Positions 21,308 through 31,079 of a DNA stretch of 64,000 nucleotides are shown one piece after another. Origin of the DNA: Sphingomonas beigongshangi (GTDB taxonomy: Bacteria > Pseudomonadota > Alphaproteobacteria > Sphingomonadales > Sphingomonadaceae); assembly GCF_016820445.1 (NCBI RefSeq), contig NZ_JADHDT010000006.1, positions 124,001 through 188,000 on the forward strand. The letters run 5' to 3'. Numbering within the stretch: the first letter of the stretch is position 1; each line of letters begins with the position of its first letter. The notes under the pieces are model-generated. The model ran no database searches. It was not told where the DNA came from and saw nothing but the letters and a program-made list of their open reading frames with translations. The position numbers and the translations under genes are program-made.

Positions 21308-22450
21308 TTACGCCCGCAGCAATCCCTCGAGCGCCGCGGTGCGGGCACTCGACGGGAACAGCGCCGGCATCGTTCGGGAAGGATCGACCGAGAAATGGCT
21401 CGCCACCGCGCCGCCGATGAATGCGTCGAGCGGCGTCGTCGGCTTGAGATCGCGATTCTCGAACAGGCTTGCCTGCGCGAGCCCCGGCCAGTCGGCGAGC
21501 ACGCGCCCGCCCTTGACCGCCCCGCCCATTAGCATCGCCGCCGTGCCGGTGCCGTGATCGGTCCCGCCCGTCCCGTTCGCCGCGACGGTGCGGCCGAATT
21601 CGGTCGCGACGAGGACCAGCGTATCGTTCCAGACCGGGCCCAGCCCCGCGTGCAGTGCGCCGATCATCGCGTCGAGCGCCTTGAGCTGCTGCGTCAGTCG
21701 GCCGCGCTGGCCCGCATGCGTGTCCCACCCGCCCGTCTCGATCGTCGCGATGCGCGCGCCGTTGGCGGGCGCCAGCAATCGTGCGGCGAGCGCACCGGTG
21801 TTGCGCGCGTCCTTGGCGTTGAGGTCGCCCGTCAACTGGCGCGTCGACAGCGCCTCGTCCCACAGGGCGTGGAGCTGTGCGTCGCCCTGGTACAGCTGCG
21901 TCACGCGGGCGAGCATGTCGTCGGACGCGTGCGGCAACGACGAGGGCGCGTAGCTCGCGACCTCGCGCTTGCCGCGCAGCGCCATCGGTACGGTCGCCGC
22001 GACCGCGATCGCATGCGCATCCTCCGCCGGGACGAGGCCGAGCAGGCGGTTCATCCAGCCGTCGCGCAGCTGGTAGGCGCTGGCCCCCCCGGTCTCCAGG
22101 ACGTTCTGGCCATCGAAATGCGACCGGTCGCGATAGGGCGAGGCGATCGCATGCGCGAACAGCGCCTGCCCCTGCGCATACAGGCTAGCCGTCGCGGTCA
22201 TCGCCGGATGCAGCGCGAACATCGCGTCCAGCTTGGTGCCCTGCGCCACGTCCGCGGCGAGATCGCCGCGCGCGCCGATGAAGGCGGGGTCGCCGACGGG
22301 ACCGACGATGCCCATGCCATCGGCGGCGCCGCGCTGGATGATGAAGACGAAACGCTTGGCCGTGGCCGCCTTGGCGAAGGCGAGCCGCGGCGCGAAGCCG
22401 CCGAGTACGCCCAGCGTACCGGCGCCGCGCAGGAAGGAACGACGATCCAT
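21308..22450 (-). CDS. DUF1501 family protein with Tat signal
   Basis: The 380-aa exported protein begins [20 protein letters not shown] followed by PRLAFAKA: a twin-arginine signal (RRSFLRG) with an AFA cleavage motif. The mature part has [20 protein letters not shown] and, near the end, [39 protein letters not shown]. This EFGRT...DHG block is the DUF1501 alkaline-phosphatase-like signature. It is paired with a DUF1800 gene 5 bases upstream, the usual genomic partner; both are suspected to act in the envelope, but the reaction is unknown. tatABC is in the same window. Confidence 0.88.
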   Translation of the reverse strand: MDRRSFLRGAGTLGVLGGFAPRLAFAKAATAKRFVFIIQRGAADGMGIVGPVGDPAFIGARGDLAADVAQGTKLDAMFALHPAMTATASLYAQGQALFAHAIASPYRDRSHFDGQNVLETGGASAYQLRDGWMNRLLGLVPAEDAHAIAVAATVPMALRGKREVASYAPSSLPHASDDMLARVTQLYQGDAQLHALWDEALSTRQLTGDLNAKDARNTGALAARLLAPANGARIATIETGGWDTHAGQRGRLTQQLKALDAMIGALHAGLGPVWNDTLVLVATEFGRTVAANGTGGTDHGTGTAAMLMGGAVKGGRVLADWPGLAQASLFENRDLKPTTPLDAFIGGAVASHFSVDPSRTMPALFPSSARTAALEGLLRA

Positions 22451-22455
22451 GGCTG

Positions 22456-23979
22456 TTACCTCCGCATCATTTCGGGCGAGACGAGCAACAGCGCGATCGC
22501 CTGATTGGGACTTTCCGCCCGTTGCAGCGCCTGCGCGGTCGCCGGGCTCAGCATGCCGGGAAACATCTGCGCGGCCAGCGCGCGCGCGTCGGTGCCGGCG
22601 GGCGCGGCCGCGGCGAAACGCTGCGCCGCCTCGACCCTACGCAGGATGGCGTCGGGGCCGGCCCAGCTCGGCGCGGTGTCGTCATAGCCGATCGGCTGGC
22701 CGGGCTTCCACATCGGCTGGCCGAGCTGGTCGAGCAGCCCCTGCACCGCCCCCGGCTGCACCGTGCGCGTTCCGAGCGCGCGCCATGCGGAAACGGACCA
22801 TTCCCACGGCGTCTTGAACTTGGCCGGCTGCGTCGCCCACGCCTCCGGCGACGCGATCAATGCCCGGTAGACGGTCGGCAGGTCGCCGCCGGACCGAAGG
22901 AAGGCGGTCTCCAGCCGGGCGACGGCGGACGGCGGCGGCGCATCCGCGATGAAGTGGCGTGCGAGCTTGGTCGCGAGGTGCCGCGCCGTCGCCGGATGGA
23001 CCGACAGGTCGCTCAGCACGGCCTCCGCCTGCGCCCGTCCGCCGGCTGCATAGGTCTTGCCCAGGATATGGCGCGGACCGGGCTCGTGGACCTGGTCTAC
23101 GAACATGAATCCGCCCGGCGTCAGCGGATCGGAGAACCGTCCGCCGGGACCGCCGCCGATGCCGCTGACGGTCCAGCCCGTCATCGCGCGGGCGAATTCG
23201 GTGACGTCCGCCTGCGTGTAGCCGGTGCGCACGCCCAGCGTGTGCAATTCCATGATCTCGCGCGCCAGGTTCTCGTTGAGCCCGGCCTTCGCCTTGCCCC
23301 GCGCGGCGAGTCGCTGCCCCAGTGGGCTGCCCGGCCCGATCGACACCGACTGGTCGAGATAGAGCAGCATCGCCGGATGCCGCTCGACCGCGAACAGCAT
23401 GTCGGAAAAGCGGCCCATCACATTTGGCCGGATCGCCTCCATCTCCAGCGTTCCGGCCAGTCCGACCAGTTCGAGCTTGTCGGCCGAAACCGCGAAATGG
23501 TTGGACCAGAAATGCACCAGCCGCTCGGCGAACGGCGTATCGCTCGCCAGCGCCAGGTTGGCGCGGGCCGCAGCCAGCGTCGCGTAATCGTCCTTCGCCA
23601 GCCGGCGGGCGGCCTGTCGCGCTTCCTGCATCTCCGGTCTGACGGTGGTCGCCGCCGTCGTCGGCGGCTGCATTGCCGGCGGTCCGGCCATAGTCGCCGC
23701 AGCAGGCGGGGCGGGATTCGCGGCGGCCATGGTTGCAGCGGGCATCGGCGTCGGCTTCGCCATGCCCTGCATCCGCATCAGGCGCTGCTCCTCGCGATAG
23801 TCGCGTATGTCGGCGGCGACGGCGACGCTCGTCGGAACGGATGCGAGAAGCGGAGAGCCAGACTGGTATTGCACGATCTGTTCTTCGAGCCAGCCGCGCG
23901 GATCATCCGGAGCGGCGTCGCCCGGACGCGTGCCAAGGCCGAAGCGATTCAGCGCGATTGCGATTTGTGACACGGACAC
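22456..23979 (-). CDS. DUF1800 family protein
   Basis: The product (507 aa from GTG 23979) begins MSVSQIAIALNRFGLGTRPG, the usual DUF1800 N-terminus (ALNRFGLG). Further landmarks are LVHFWSNHFAVSADK, NENLAREIMELHTLGVRTGYTQADVTEFARAMTGWTVS and KLARHFIADAPPPS. The family is uncharacterised but is almost always linked to DUF1501. Three in-frame GTG codons (23985, 23979, 23973) are possible starts; GGGAGC is best spaced for 23979. A Pro/Ala/Met repeat segment (about residues 82-115) is unusual. No signal peptide is obvious, so its route to the envelope is unclear. Confidence 0.85.
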   Translation of the reverse strand: MSVSQIAIALNRFGLGTRPGDAAPDDPRGWLEEQIVQYQSGSPLLASVPTSVAVAADIRDYREEQRLMRMQGMAKPTPMPAATMAAANPAPPAAATMAGPPAMQPPTTAATTVRPEMQEARQAARRLAKDDYATLAAARANLALASDTPFAERLVHFWSNHFAVSADKLELVGLAGTLEMEAIRPNVMGRFSDMLFAVERHPAMLLYLDQSVSIGPGSPLGQRLAARGKAKAGLNENLAREIMELHTLGVRTGYTQADVTEFARAMTGWTVSGIGGGPGGRFSDPLTPGGFMFVDQVHEPGPRHILGKTYAAGGRAQAEAVLSDLSVHPATARHLATKLARHFIADAPPPSAVARLETAFLRSGGDLPTVYRALIASPEAWATQPAKFKTPWEWSVSAWRALGTRTVQPGAVQGLLDQLGQPMWKPGQPIGYDDTAPSWAGPDAILRRVEAAQRFAAAAPAGTDARALAAQMFPGMLSPATAQALQRAESPNQAIALLLVSPEMMRR

Positions 23980-24180
23980 GGACACGCTCCCTTCCCTCTC
24001 CCGGAAAAAACAGCGTCTCCGCTTTAGCACGCGATTGTCGCGCAATTATCTCAGCCGGGACATGTGCGCGACGATTGCGCTATTTGCACGCTTAGGTCCG
24101 CAATGCGCATTTGTGCCTTATGCTGCACTGCAATATTTCCGAGGCGACATTTCAACGCACTGCGAAACGGGAGTATGACC

Positions 24181-24483
24181 ATGCGCAAGACGATCGCCAT
24201 CCTGGCCGCCGTGACGGCCGCACTCACCTCCACCATCGGCATGGCTGCCGAGGGTCGCCGTACCTTCACGCAGAACGGCGAGACCTATGTCTACACCAGC
24301 CACGACGAGCAGGGCCGCCAGGTGATCACGGGGCGGCAATATCCTTCGGGCACGCCGTTCCGCCTCGTCGTCCGCGGCGATCGCGTGTCCGGCGTCGCGG
24401 GTGGCTATCCCGTCTCGTTCCGCACGCAGCAGGCCGTCGGCGCGGCCAGCGACGCGCGCGGCATCGAGACCGCGACCCGCTGA
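24181..24483 (+). CDS. Small secreted hypothetical protein
   Basis: The 100-aa protein MRKTIAILAAVTAALTSTIG followed by MAAEGRRTFTQNGETYVYTS has a Sec signal peptide (cleavage near GMAAEG). The mature part is beta-rich (YVYTSHDEQGRQVITGRQYPSGTPF, LVVRGDRVSGVAGGYPVSF), with no recognised catalytic motif. CGGGAG lies 7 bases before ATG 24181; the earlier ATG at 24175 is too close to it. It is transcribed alone, convergent with dgt, with a bidirectional terminator between. Probably periplasmic; role unknown. Confidence 0.8.
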   Translation: MRKTIAILAAVTAALTSTIGMAAEGRRTFTQNGETYVYTSHDEQGRQVITGRQYPSGTPFRLVVRGDRVSGVAGGYPVSFRTQQAVGAASDARGIETATR

Positions 24484-24516
24484 ACGCGGCCGTCATCTTC
24501 CAGTAAAGCGTATCCG

Positions 24517-24548
24517 AAGGGGCCGCTCCCGCGAGGGACGGCCCCTTT
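24517..24548. terminator. Bidirectional terminator between the secreted protein gene and dgt
   Basis: AAGGGGCCG (24517-24525) and CGGCCCCTT (24539-24547) pair around an inner TCCC/GGGA stem with a GCGA loop and one bulged C. T-runs or A-runs lie on both sides, so it can end transcription from both convergent genes. Confidence 0.8.
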
Positions 24549-24585
24549 CGCCTGCACCATTTCCGCCGCCGTCGAGCGGCCGCGA

Positions 24586-25752
24586 TCAGAAGCCTTCGGG
24601 CAGGTCGATCGGCCCGACCAGCTCGCGGTAGCGGGCGATCGCATAGCGATCGGTCATGCCCGCGATGAAATCCGCGATATGGCGGCTGCGCCCCGGCTCC
24701 GCAGCGGGTACGTCGTCCGACCAGTCTGCGCTCATCGCGCCGGGATCGTCGCGATAGGCGGCGAACAAGCCCGCGACGATGCCATGCGCCGCCTCGGCTG
24801 CGGCGAGCTGGCGCGGATGATGGTAGAGATTGGCGTACATGAACCGCTTCAGGTCGCGCTCCGCCTCCCGCATCGCCGGCGAGAAGCCGCATAGCGCGCG
24901 ACCCACGGTCCGCACCTCGTCGACGGTGACGACGCCCGACGCGGCGATGCGCGCGCGCGTTTCCTCGATCAAGTCGTTGACCATCAGCCCGATCTGGCTG
25001 CGGACGAGCTCGTGCGCCAGTCGCTTTTCCGGCACGTCCGGGAAGCGACGGCGGGCCGCATCCCATCCCGAAGCGACCATCGGCACCGCGAGCAGCTGGT
25101 CGAGCGTCAGCAGCCCGGCGCGCAGGCCGTCGTCGATATCGTGGTTGTCATAGGCGATGTCGTCCGCGATGGCCGCGACCTGCGCCTCGAGGCTGGCGTG
25201 GCTCGACAGGTCGAGCGGGAATTGCGCGTCCGCCGTTTCGAGCGCCCAGCCGGGGTGACGGACCGGCCCATTGTGCTTGGCAAGGCCCTCCAGCGTTTCC
25301 CACGTCAGGTTCAGTCCGTTCCACATCGGATACGGCCGTTCGATCTCGGTCAGCGTGCGCAGCGTATGCCCGTTGTGATCGAAGCCGCCGGCATCGCGCA
25401 GCGCCGCCTTGAGCGCATCCTCGCCGGCATGGCCGAAGGGCGGATGCCCGATATCGTGCGCCAGGCACAGCGCTTCGGTCAGATCCTCGTTGAGGCCGAG
25501 GACGCGGGCGATCGTGCGGCCGATCTGCGCGACCTCCAGGCTGTGCGTCAGCCTGACCCGGAAATGGTCGCCGTCCGGCGCCATGAACACCTGCGTCTTG
25601 TGACGGAGCCGACGGAAGCTGATCGAATGGATGATCCGGTCGCGGTCGCGCTGAAAATCGTCGCGCGGGCCGCGCGCCGTCCCCTGCCCCTCGGCATGCA
25701 GACGGCCGCGGCTTGCGGCGGGATCGGAAGCCCAGGAGGCGCGAATGCTCAT
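24586..25752 (-). CDS. dgt: Deoxyguanosinetriphosphate triphosphohydrolase-like protein
   Basis: The 388-aa HD-domain enzyme hydrolyses dNTPs to nucleoside and triphosphate. Metal ligands are His/His-Asp/Asp in [20 protein letters not shown] and [20 protein letters not shown], then a later [12 protein letters not shown]. The conserved start of the family, [22 protein letters not shown], is present. Length matches the dGTPase-like group found in alphaproteobacteria rather than E. coli Dgt. It is followed downstream by argS and DUF genes in the opposite order to the ftsZ side. It could be a general dNTPase, as the family call cannot separate substrates. Confidence 0.9.
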   Translation of the reverse strand: MSIRASWASDPAASRGRLHAEGQGTARGPRDDFQRDRDRIIHSISFRRLRHKTQVFMAPDGDHFRVRLTHSLEVAQIGRTIARVLGLNEDLTEALCLAHDIGHPPFGHAGEDALKAALRDAGGFDHNGHTLRTLTEIERPYPMWNGLNLTWETLEGLAKHNGPVRHPGWALETADAQFPLDLSSHASLEAQVAAIADDIAYDNHDIDDGLRAGLLTLDQLLAVPMVASGWDAARRRFPDVPEKRLAHELVRSQIGLMVNDLIEETRARIAASGVVTVDEVRTVGRALCGFSPAMREAERDLKRFMYANLYHHPRQLAAAEAAHGIVAGLFAAYRDDPGAMSADWSDDVPAAEPGRSRHIADFIAGMTDRYAIARYRELVGPIDLPEGF

Positions 25753-25762
25753 CCGGGGCGCC

Positions 25763-27904
25763 TTACTTGCTTGAGAGCTTCTCCACCACCTGTCCCGCGT
25801 CGCTGGTGAAGGTAAAGGCGCCGACCCCCTCCTTCGTCAGCTTGTTGACGAAGGCGCGCGCCTCCGCGTCGGTCTTGAACGGACCGGTGAGCACGCGGTT
25901 GGTCGCGCGCAGCGGTGTCTTCCAGCCGCTCTTGCCCGCCAGCGTCGGTGCTTTCGCCTTTGCCGCTGCCCAGGCCTTGGGCAGATCGTCCTCGTTCGCG
26001 CCGCCGGCAACCTGCACCCAGATCCGCGACGGATTGGCGCGGGCCTTGCGCTTCTCCTCCGCCGCTTCCTTCGCCTCGGCCAGCTTCTCGGCCTCGGCCG
26101 CCTTCTTGGCGGCAAGCGCCTTCTTGTCGGCAGCGGCCTTCCTGTCCGCGGCACGCTTGTCGGCGAGCGCCTTGGCGGCAAGCGCCTTCTGCGCCTCCGC
26201 GTCGCGTTGCTCCTTGGCCTTGGCCTCGGCGAGCACGCGCGCCGCCGTTTCCGCCGGCACCGCCGCAGGAGCGGCAGGCGCGGCGACGACCGCCAACGGC
26301 CGCGCCGGCTCGGTCACGCCCAGTTCGGAACCGGGGATGGAAAGGCCCGCGACGATTCGCGCGAGCACCGCGTCGGTCTCGTCCCTGCGCCGTTGCGCGG
26401 CGAAGGCCCGCGTCGCCGGTCGGGGCGCCGCGGACGCGGGCGCCGGAGTGGCCGCCGCCGGCGCCGCAGCGACCGTCGCCGGGGTGACGACCGCCGTGGT
26501 GGCGACGGGCGCGGGCGCGGCCGGCGACACCGTGCTGCCGGCATTAGCTGCCGATCCCATGCTGCCGGCATAGGCCGGTGAGGCAGGACGCGGGATCGGC
26601 TGGACCGTCGCCGTTGCGGGCAACGGTTGCGTGACGCTGGCCGCCGCGAACTGCGTCGGCTGCTGCGGCGCGGACACGACCGGTTGCGCCTGGCGCGGCG
26701 ACGGCGTCGCGACCACCGTAGACGGCTGCGATACGACCGCGCGGGCCACGCTCGGCTGAACGCTGGCGACGCGGGCCGGGGCCGGCTGCACGACCGGCGC
26801 TGGCTGGACCGTGACGGGCTGCGTCGGCGTCGGCGCGCCGCTCGATGATAGCGTGGCGGCGGGAACCGCCGAAACTGGCGCGACCGGAACCGCCGCCGCC
26901 GCCAGCGTCACCGCACCTGCCGAAGCCGGGACGGGCTGTACCGATGCCAGCGCGCGCGTCGCCTCGGTGTAGGACGGTGCGACCGGAGCGGGCGTCGCCG
27001 CCGCCATCTGAACGCGGCCGGGCCGCTGCCGCTCGCGGCGATTGCCACGCTGCACCGGCGTGCCGACGACGGGCGTCTTCGCGGCAGCCAGCGCGATCGG
27101 TGCCGCCGAAGGCTCGGGCGCCAGGTACGGCATGGCTGGCGCCAGGCGCGCGTCGGCGATGCGCTCCGGGGTAGCGCGCACCTCGCCGAAATGGACGGCG
27201 AAGGCGCGATCCGCCGCCGGCAGTGTCGGCAGCCGCTGAAAGAACGGCTGCAGACCCTGCGCCATGCCGCCGGGCAGCATCGTTGCGGCGATCTTTTCGG
27301 CGCCCGCCTGATCCCCGCCCATCGCGAGCACGAAGGCGCGCGTTCGCCATGCGCTGCGATCCTGCTTGCGCAACAGCGGATCGAGCGTGTCCAGCGCCTC
27401 CTGGCGCTTGCCTGAAATGCCGAGCGACAGCGCGTAGCGCCGGACGATCTCGTCGCTGGGCGCGGTCTTCAGCGCGAGCCTGTAGTCGCGCTGCGCACGC
27501 TCCTGCTGCCCGACGAGATCATAGGCAAGGCCTCGGTCCGCCGCGAAGGTGCGCGCGTCGAGCCCACCCGCCTCGGCCTGCGCGAAATAGCGCAATGCTT
27601 CGCCGGGCCGCTCCGAGCGCACCAGGATCGCGCCCTCCCCGGCCTTGATGCGCGGATCGGCCGGCGCGACCTTCTCCGCCCGCGCGAACAGCGATGCCGC
27701 GCCGCTGAGATCGTCGAGCTTGAGCGACAGATCGCCAGCCGCGACCAGGGCGTTCACGTCACGTGGATTGGACGCCAGCGCGCGCATCTGCTCGGCCAGG
27801 CGATCGGCATCGGTGGTGCCCGGCAGGGGCTGGACCACCTCTTGCGCGGGGAGCGCGGCCGGCGCGAACGCCAGCGCGAGTATAGCGGGGAGGAAAACGC
27901 GCAT
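25763..27904 (-). CDS. TPR and SPOR domain-containing periplasmic protein
   Basis: The 713-aa protein begins [20 protein letters not shown] followed by QE, a Sec signal. TPR-like helices follow (about 40-230, including [26 protein letters not shown] and [22 protein letters not shown]). Then comes a long Ala/Pro/Val-rich low-complexity region (about 270-540), a Lys/Ala coiled-coil stretch (about 545-610, [20 protein letters not shown]), and a C-terminal SPOR domain ([15 protein letters not shown] to VEKLSSK). It lies 245 bases downstream of ftsZ on the same strand but past two terminators. The SPOR domain predicts septal localisation. Confidence 0.85.
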   Translation of the reverse strand: MRVFLPAILALAFAPAALPAQEVVQPLPGTTDADRLAEQMRALASNPRDVNALVAAGDLSLKLDDLSGAASLFARAEKVAPADPRIKAGEGAILVRSERPGEALRYFAQAEAGGLDARTFAADRGLAYDLVGQQERAQRDYRLALKTAPSDEIVRRYALSLGISGKRQEALDTLDPLLRKQDRSAWRTRAFVLAMGGDQAGAEKIAATMLPGGMAQGLQPFFQRLPTLPAADRAFAVHFGEVRATPERIADARLAPAMPYLAPEPSAAPIALAAAKTPVVGTPVQRGNRRERQRPGRVQMAAATPAPVAPSYTEATRALASVQPVPASAGAVTLAAAAVPVAPVSAVPAATLSSSGAPTPTQPVTVQPAPVVQPAPARVASVQPSVARAVVSQPSTVVATPSPRQAQPVVSAPQQPTQFAAASVTQPLPATATVQPIPRPASPAYAGSMGSAANAGSTVSPAAPAPVATTAVVTPATVAAAPAAATPAPASAAPRPATRAFAAQRRRDETDAVLARIVAGLSIPGSELGVTEPARPLAVVAAPAAPAAVPAETAARVLAEAKAKEQRDAEAQKALAAKALADKRAADRKAAADKKALAAKKAAEAEKLAEAKEAAEEKRKARANPSRIWVQVAGGANEDDLPKAWAAAKAKAPTLAGKSGWKTPLRATNRVLTGPFKTDAEARAFVNKLTKEGVGAFTFTSDAGQVVEKLSSK

Positions 27905-28051
27905 GAGACGCGACCGACTAGAGCCGAGGCCGGCTGAACCGGCAATGTCCCGCCCGACCGTGCTGCGGCGAAGCGAGCCTTGGCGGCGACGAAGGTAAAG
28001 AAGCCGTCAACGGCGGGGTACGGGAGACGAAGAGGATGGGCCCGGCAAACG

Positions 28052-28083
28052 GAAAGGCACCCCGCCGTGCGAGGCGGAGTGCC
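28052..28083 (-). terminator. Second, distal terminator downstream of ftsZ
   Basis: On the minus strand GGCACTCCGCC / GGCGGGGTGCC (one G-U pair) around TCGCAC is followed by TTTCC. It lies 38 bases past the first hairpin, so the dcw operon ends in two tandem stems. Confidence 0.6.
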
Positions 28084-28112
28084 CAAGCCCGATCACGTCG
28101 CCGGGCGCCGTC

Positions 28113-28140
28113 AACGAAAACCGCGTTCGGCCGAACGCGC
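28113..28140 (-). terminator. First terminator downstream of ftsZ
   Basis: The perfect palindrome CGCGTTCGGCCGAACGCG (28122-28139) is followed on the minus strand by GTTTTCGTT, ten bases after the ftsZ stop. Confidence 0.8.
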
Positions 28141-28149
28141 GCGACCGCC

Positions 28150-29697
28150 TTACTGGTTGTTCTGGCGATGCAGAAAGCGCGGGATGTCGAGCGGCTCCTT
28201 GTCGTCGCCGGCCTCTTCGCGCTGTGCGCCCCGTGCCGCGTTGGACATGCGCTCGAACAGCGTGCCGCCCAGCTTGACACGCGGCTGCGGCGCGGCCTCG
28301 GGCGTCGCCTCGCTCCCCGGCGCAATCCAGCGACGACGGCCACCGTCGTCCGCCGGCGCGGCGGCGGGTGCGCGCGGCGTCGCATAGGCGTCGTCGCCGT
28401 AAGCGCGCGGTGCGGCGGGGGCAGCCGGCGGCACGATCGTCTCCGCACCCAGGACCAGTTCATCGTCCGGCGCGGCGGCCTGCGGCGAGCCAACGGCCTC
28501 GTTCTGGGTCAGGTCGAGCGGCTCCGCATCGGCAGCGGGTGCGAAGGACACGCTGGGTGCGGGCGCGGCGACCGGCTGCGCCGGATCGGCCTGCGCGGGC
28601 GCCGGCGCGGCGGGCGCCTGCTGCGTCGCGGCGGTCGGGCGGAACGAGGTGGAATCGTCGGTCTTGCGACCCATGCCGAAGCTGAACGACTTGGTCGGCT
28701 CCGCCTGCTGCGCCGCGGCCTGCGGCTTGGCGTCGGAATCGATGCCGGTCGCGACGACGGAGACGCGGATCTTGCCCTCGAGGTCGGGGTTGAACGCCGA
28801 GCCCCAGATGATGTTGGCATCGGGATCGACCAGGTCGCGGATATGGTTCGCCGCCTCGTCGACCTCGAGCAGGCGCATGTCGTCGCCGCCCGTGATCGAG
28901 ATGATGACGCCCTTCGCGCCCTGCATCGACACGCCGTCGAGCAGCGGGTTTGCGATCGCCTTCTGCGCCGCCTCCAGCGCGCGGTTGTCGCCGCTCGCCT
29001 CGCCGGTGCCCATCATCGCCTTGCCCATCTCCTGCATCACGGAGCGGACGTCGGCGAAGTCGAGGTTGATGAGGCCGGGCATGACCATGAGGTCGGTGAT
29101 GCCGCGCACGCCCTGCTGCAGCACCTCGTCCGCCATTTCGAACGCTTCCTTGAAGGTCGTGTTCGCATTGGCGATCAGGAACAGGTTCTGGTTCGGGATG
29201 ACGATCAGCGTATCGACGTACTTCTGCAGTTCCTCGATACCGCCGTCGGCCGCCTTGGCGCGGCGATTACCCTCGAAGCTGAACGGCTTGGTGACGACGC
29301 CGACGGTCAGGATGCCCATGTCGCGCGCCGCCTTGGCGATGACCGGCGCCGCGCCCGTGCCCGTGCCGCCGCCCATGCCGGCCGCGATGAAGCACATGTG
29401 CGCGCCTTCGAGCCGCTTGGCGAGCTCGTCGATCGTCTCCTCCGCGGCGGCGCGGCCGATCTCCGGCCGGGCGCCCGCGCCCAGGCCCTGCGTGATCTTG
29501 GAACCGAGCTGGATGCGATGCGGCGCGACCGACGACTTGAGCGCCTGCGCGTCGGTGTTCGCCACCAGGAAATCGACGCCCTGCACGTCGGCGCGCATCA
29601 TGTTGGCGATCGCATTGCCGCCCGCGCCGCCGACGCCGATCACGGCGATGCGGGGGGTCAGTTCGTCGACCTCGGGAGTGATGAATTCGATGCTCAT
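28150..29697 (-). CDS. ftsZ: Cell division GTPase FtsZ
   Basis: The 515-aa tubulin homologue forms the Z-ring. Signature elements are [15 protein letters not shown] (the first GTP loop), [22 protein letters not shown] (tubulin signature GGGTGTG), a T7 loop with NLDFADV, then a long disordered linker (about 335-500, Ala/Pro/Gln-rich). The protein ends with the conserved C-terminal peptide [12 protein letters not shown], which binds FtsA and other partners. The start is ATG 29697 ([20 protein letters not shown]). It is about 130 aa longer than E. coli FtsZ, the usual alphaproteobacterial linker. It is the last gene of the dcw cluster, with a 103-base gap after ftsA that could hold its own promoter. 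Confidence 0.98.
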   Translation of the reverse strand: MSIEFITPEVDELTPRIAVIGVGGAGGNAIANMMRADVQGVDFLVANTDAQALKSSVAPHRIQLGSKITQGLGAGARPEIGRAAAEETIDELAKRLEGAHMCFIAAGMGGGTGTGAAPVIAKAARDMGILTVGVVTKPFSFEGNRRAKAADGGIEELQKYVDTLIVIPNQNLFLIANANTTFKEAFEMADEVLQQGVRGITDLMVMPGLINLDFADVRSVMQEMGKAMMGTGEASGDNRALEAAQKAIANPLLDGVSMQGAKGVIISITGGDDMRLLEVDEAANHIRDLVDPDANIIWGSAFNPDLEGKIRVSVVATGIDSDAKPQAAAQQAEPTKSFSFGMGRKTDDSTSFRPTAATQQAPAAPAPAQADPAQPVAAPAPSVSFAPAADAEPLDLTQNEAVGSPQAAAPDDELVLGAETIVPPAAPAAPRAYGDDAYATPRAPAAAPADDGGRRRWIAPGSEATPEAAPQPRVKLGGTLFERMSNAARGAQREEAGDDKEPLDIPRFLHRQNNQ

Positions 29698-29800
29698 GGC
29701 CTGTTCTCTCCGCCCCCTACCGGTAAATACTGACCGGGGCACTGATTAACCCTTTTGCCCCAAGGTTACGCACGGTGCCACCGAAAATCGTCACGTAAAA

Positions 29801-31063
29801 TCAATAATTGGCACGCGCCGCCTGAATGAGCTTGCGCACCATGCCCAACCCCTTCTGCCGATGCACCGTCTGCGGCTGCGGCGCCGCGCCGCGCAGGTCG
29901 ATGGGATCGGAGGCGGCGTAGAAGGCAAGGCCCGCCAGCGTCGCGAAGGCGGGCCCGCCATGCGCATCGGGAAGCGCCGTCAGCCCGCGCGGGCGACCGA
30001 TGCGCACCGACCGTCCCAACGCCTGCTGCGCATAATCGGCGACGCCCTTCAGCTCCGCACCGCCGCCGGTCAGCACCACCTGGCGCCCGACCGGTCCTTC
30101 GAACTTGAGCTGCTGCAGCGCCTTGCGGATCTCGCCCATCTGGTGCTCCAGCCGCTGGCGGACGATCCCGATCAGCTGCGCCTTGGTGATCTGCATCCCG
30201 CCATGGACGTCGTCCTCCGCGGCGATCGGCATCACCGGGATCATCTCGTGATTGTCGCGCGGAGAGGCATTGGCGGAGCCGTGGAAGCATTTCATCCGCT
30301 CCGCCTGCGCGCGCCGCGTGCCAAAGGCGGAGGCGATATCGTCGGTGATGTCCTGCCCGCCCATCGCCAGCGAACACAGGCCGACCAGCATGCCGCCGGC
30401 GAACAGCGAGACGTTGGTGATCCCCGCCCCCATCTCCACCAGCGCGACGCCGAGCTCGCGCTCCTCCTCGCTCAGGCAGGCGAGGCCCGTCGCGACCGGC
30501 GCCGCGATGATCGACTTCACCTCCAGATGCGCGGAGCGGACGCACAGGTCGAGGTTGCGGACAGGCGAACCGTCCGCCGCGACGACGTGAATGTGGACGC
30601 CCAGCCTGTCGGCATGCAGCCCGAGCGGCTTCTTGACGCCGGTCAGCCCGTCCAGCGTGTACAGTGCCGGCTGCGCGTGCAGCACCATGCGCCCCTGCGG
30701 ATCGATCGAGTTGCGCCCCGCCGCGAGCAGCGCGTCGATGTCCTGCTGTTCGACGCGATGGCCGCCCAGCTCGAATTCGACCTCGGCCACGTCGCTGACC
30801 AGCCCGCCCGCGGAAAAGCCGACCCAGACGTTCTCGATGTTGATGCCGGCGATCCGTTCCGCCTGCTCGACCGCCTCGCGCACCGCCGCCTCGGTCGCGC
30901 CCATGTCGGCGATATAGCCGCGCTTGACGCCGCGGCTTTCGCGCTGCCCCGTGCCGAGCACGATCAGCTCGCCGCCGTCGCCCTTCTGCGCGATCATCGC
31001 CGACACCTTGGACGAGCCGATGTCGAGCGCGGTGATGAGCCCTTCCGGTGTGACCTTCGCCAT
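29801..31063 (-). CDS. ftsA: Cell division protein FtsA
   Basis: The 420-aa actin-like protein anchors FtsZ to the membrane. It begins MAKVTPEGLITALDIGSSKV (phosphate-1 loop GSSK) and has VEMGAGITNVSLFAGG (phosphate 2), VVLTGGGAELKGVADYAQQA (adenosine motif) and a C-terminal amphipathic helix (GLGMVRKLIQAARANY) that inserts into the membrane. SHS2/1C domain sequences lie between about 90 and 170. It follows ftsQ by 16 bases. Length and order are normal for the cluster. Confidence 0.97.
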   Translation of the reverse strand: MAKVTPEGLITALDIGSSKVSAMIAQKGDGGELIVLGTGQRESRGVKRGYIADMGATEAAVREAVEQAERIAGINIENVWVGFSAGGLVSDVAEVEFELGGHRVEQQDIDALLAAGRNSIDPQGRMVLHAQPALYTLDGLTGVKKPLGLHADRLGVHIHVVAADGSPVRNLDLCVRSAHLEVKSIIAAPVATGLACLSEEERELGVALVEMGAGITNVSLFAGGMLVGLCSLAMGGQDITDDIASAFGTRRAQAERMKCFHGSANASPRDNHEMIPVMPIAAEDDVHGGMQITKAQLIGIVRQRLEHQMGEIRKALQQLKFEGPVGRQVVLTGGGAELKGVADYAQQALGRSVRIGRPRGLTALPDAHGGPAFATLAGLAFYAASDPIDLRGAAPQPQTVHRQKGLGMVRKLIQAARANY

Positions 31064-31079
31064 TGTCCCTCAGCCCCCC

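Noticed and set aside
19707..21557. 616-codon plus-strand frame opposite argS and the start of the DUF1501 gene
   Set aside because: Shadow frame: argS motifs (HMGH, KMSK) run through the same bases in the opposite direction.
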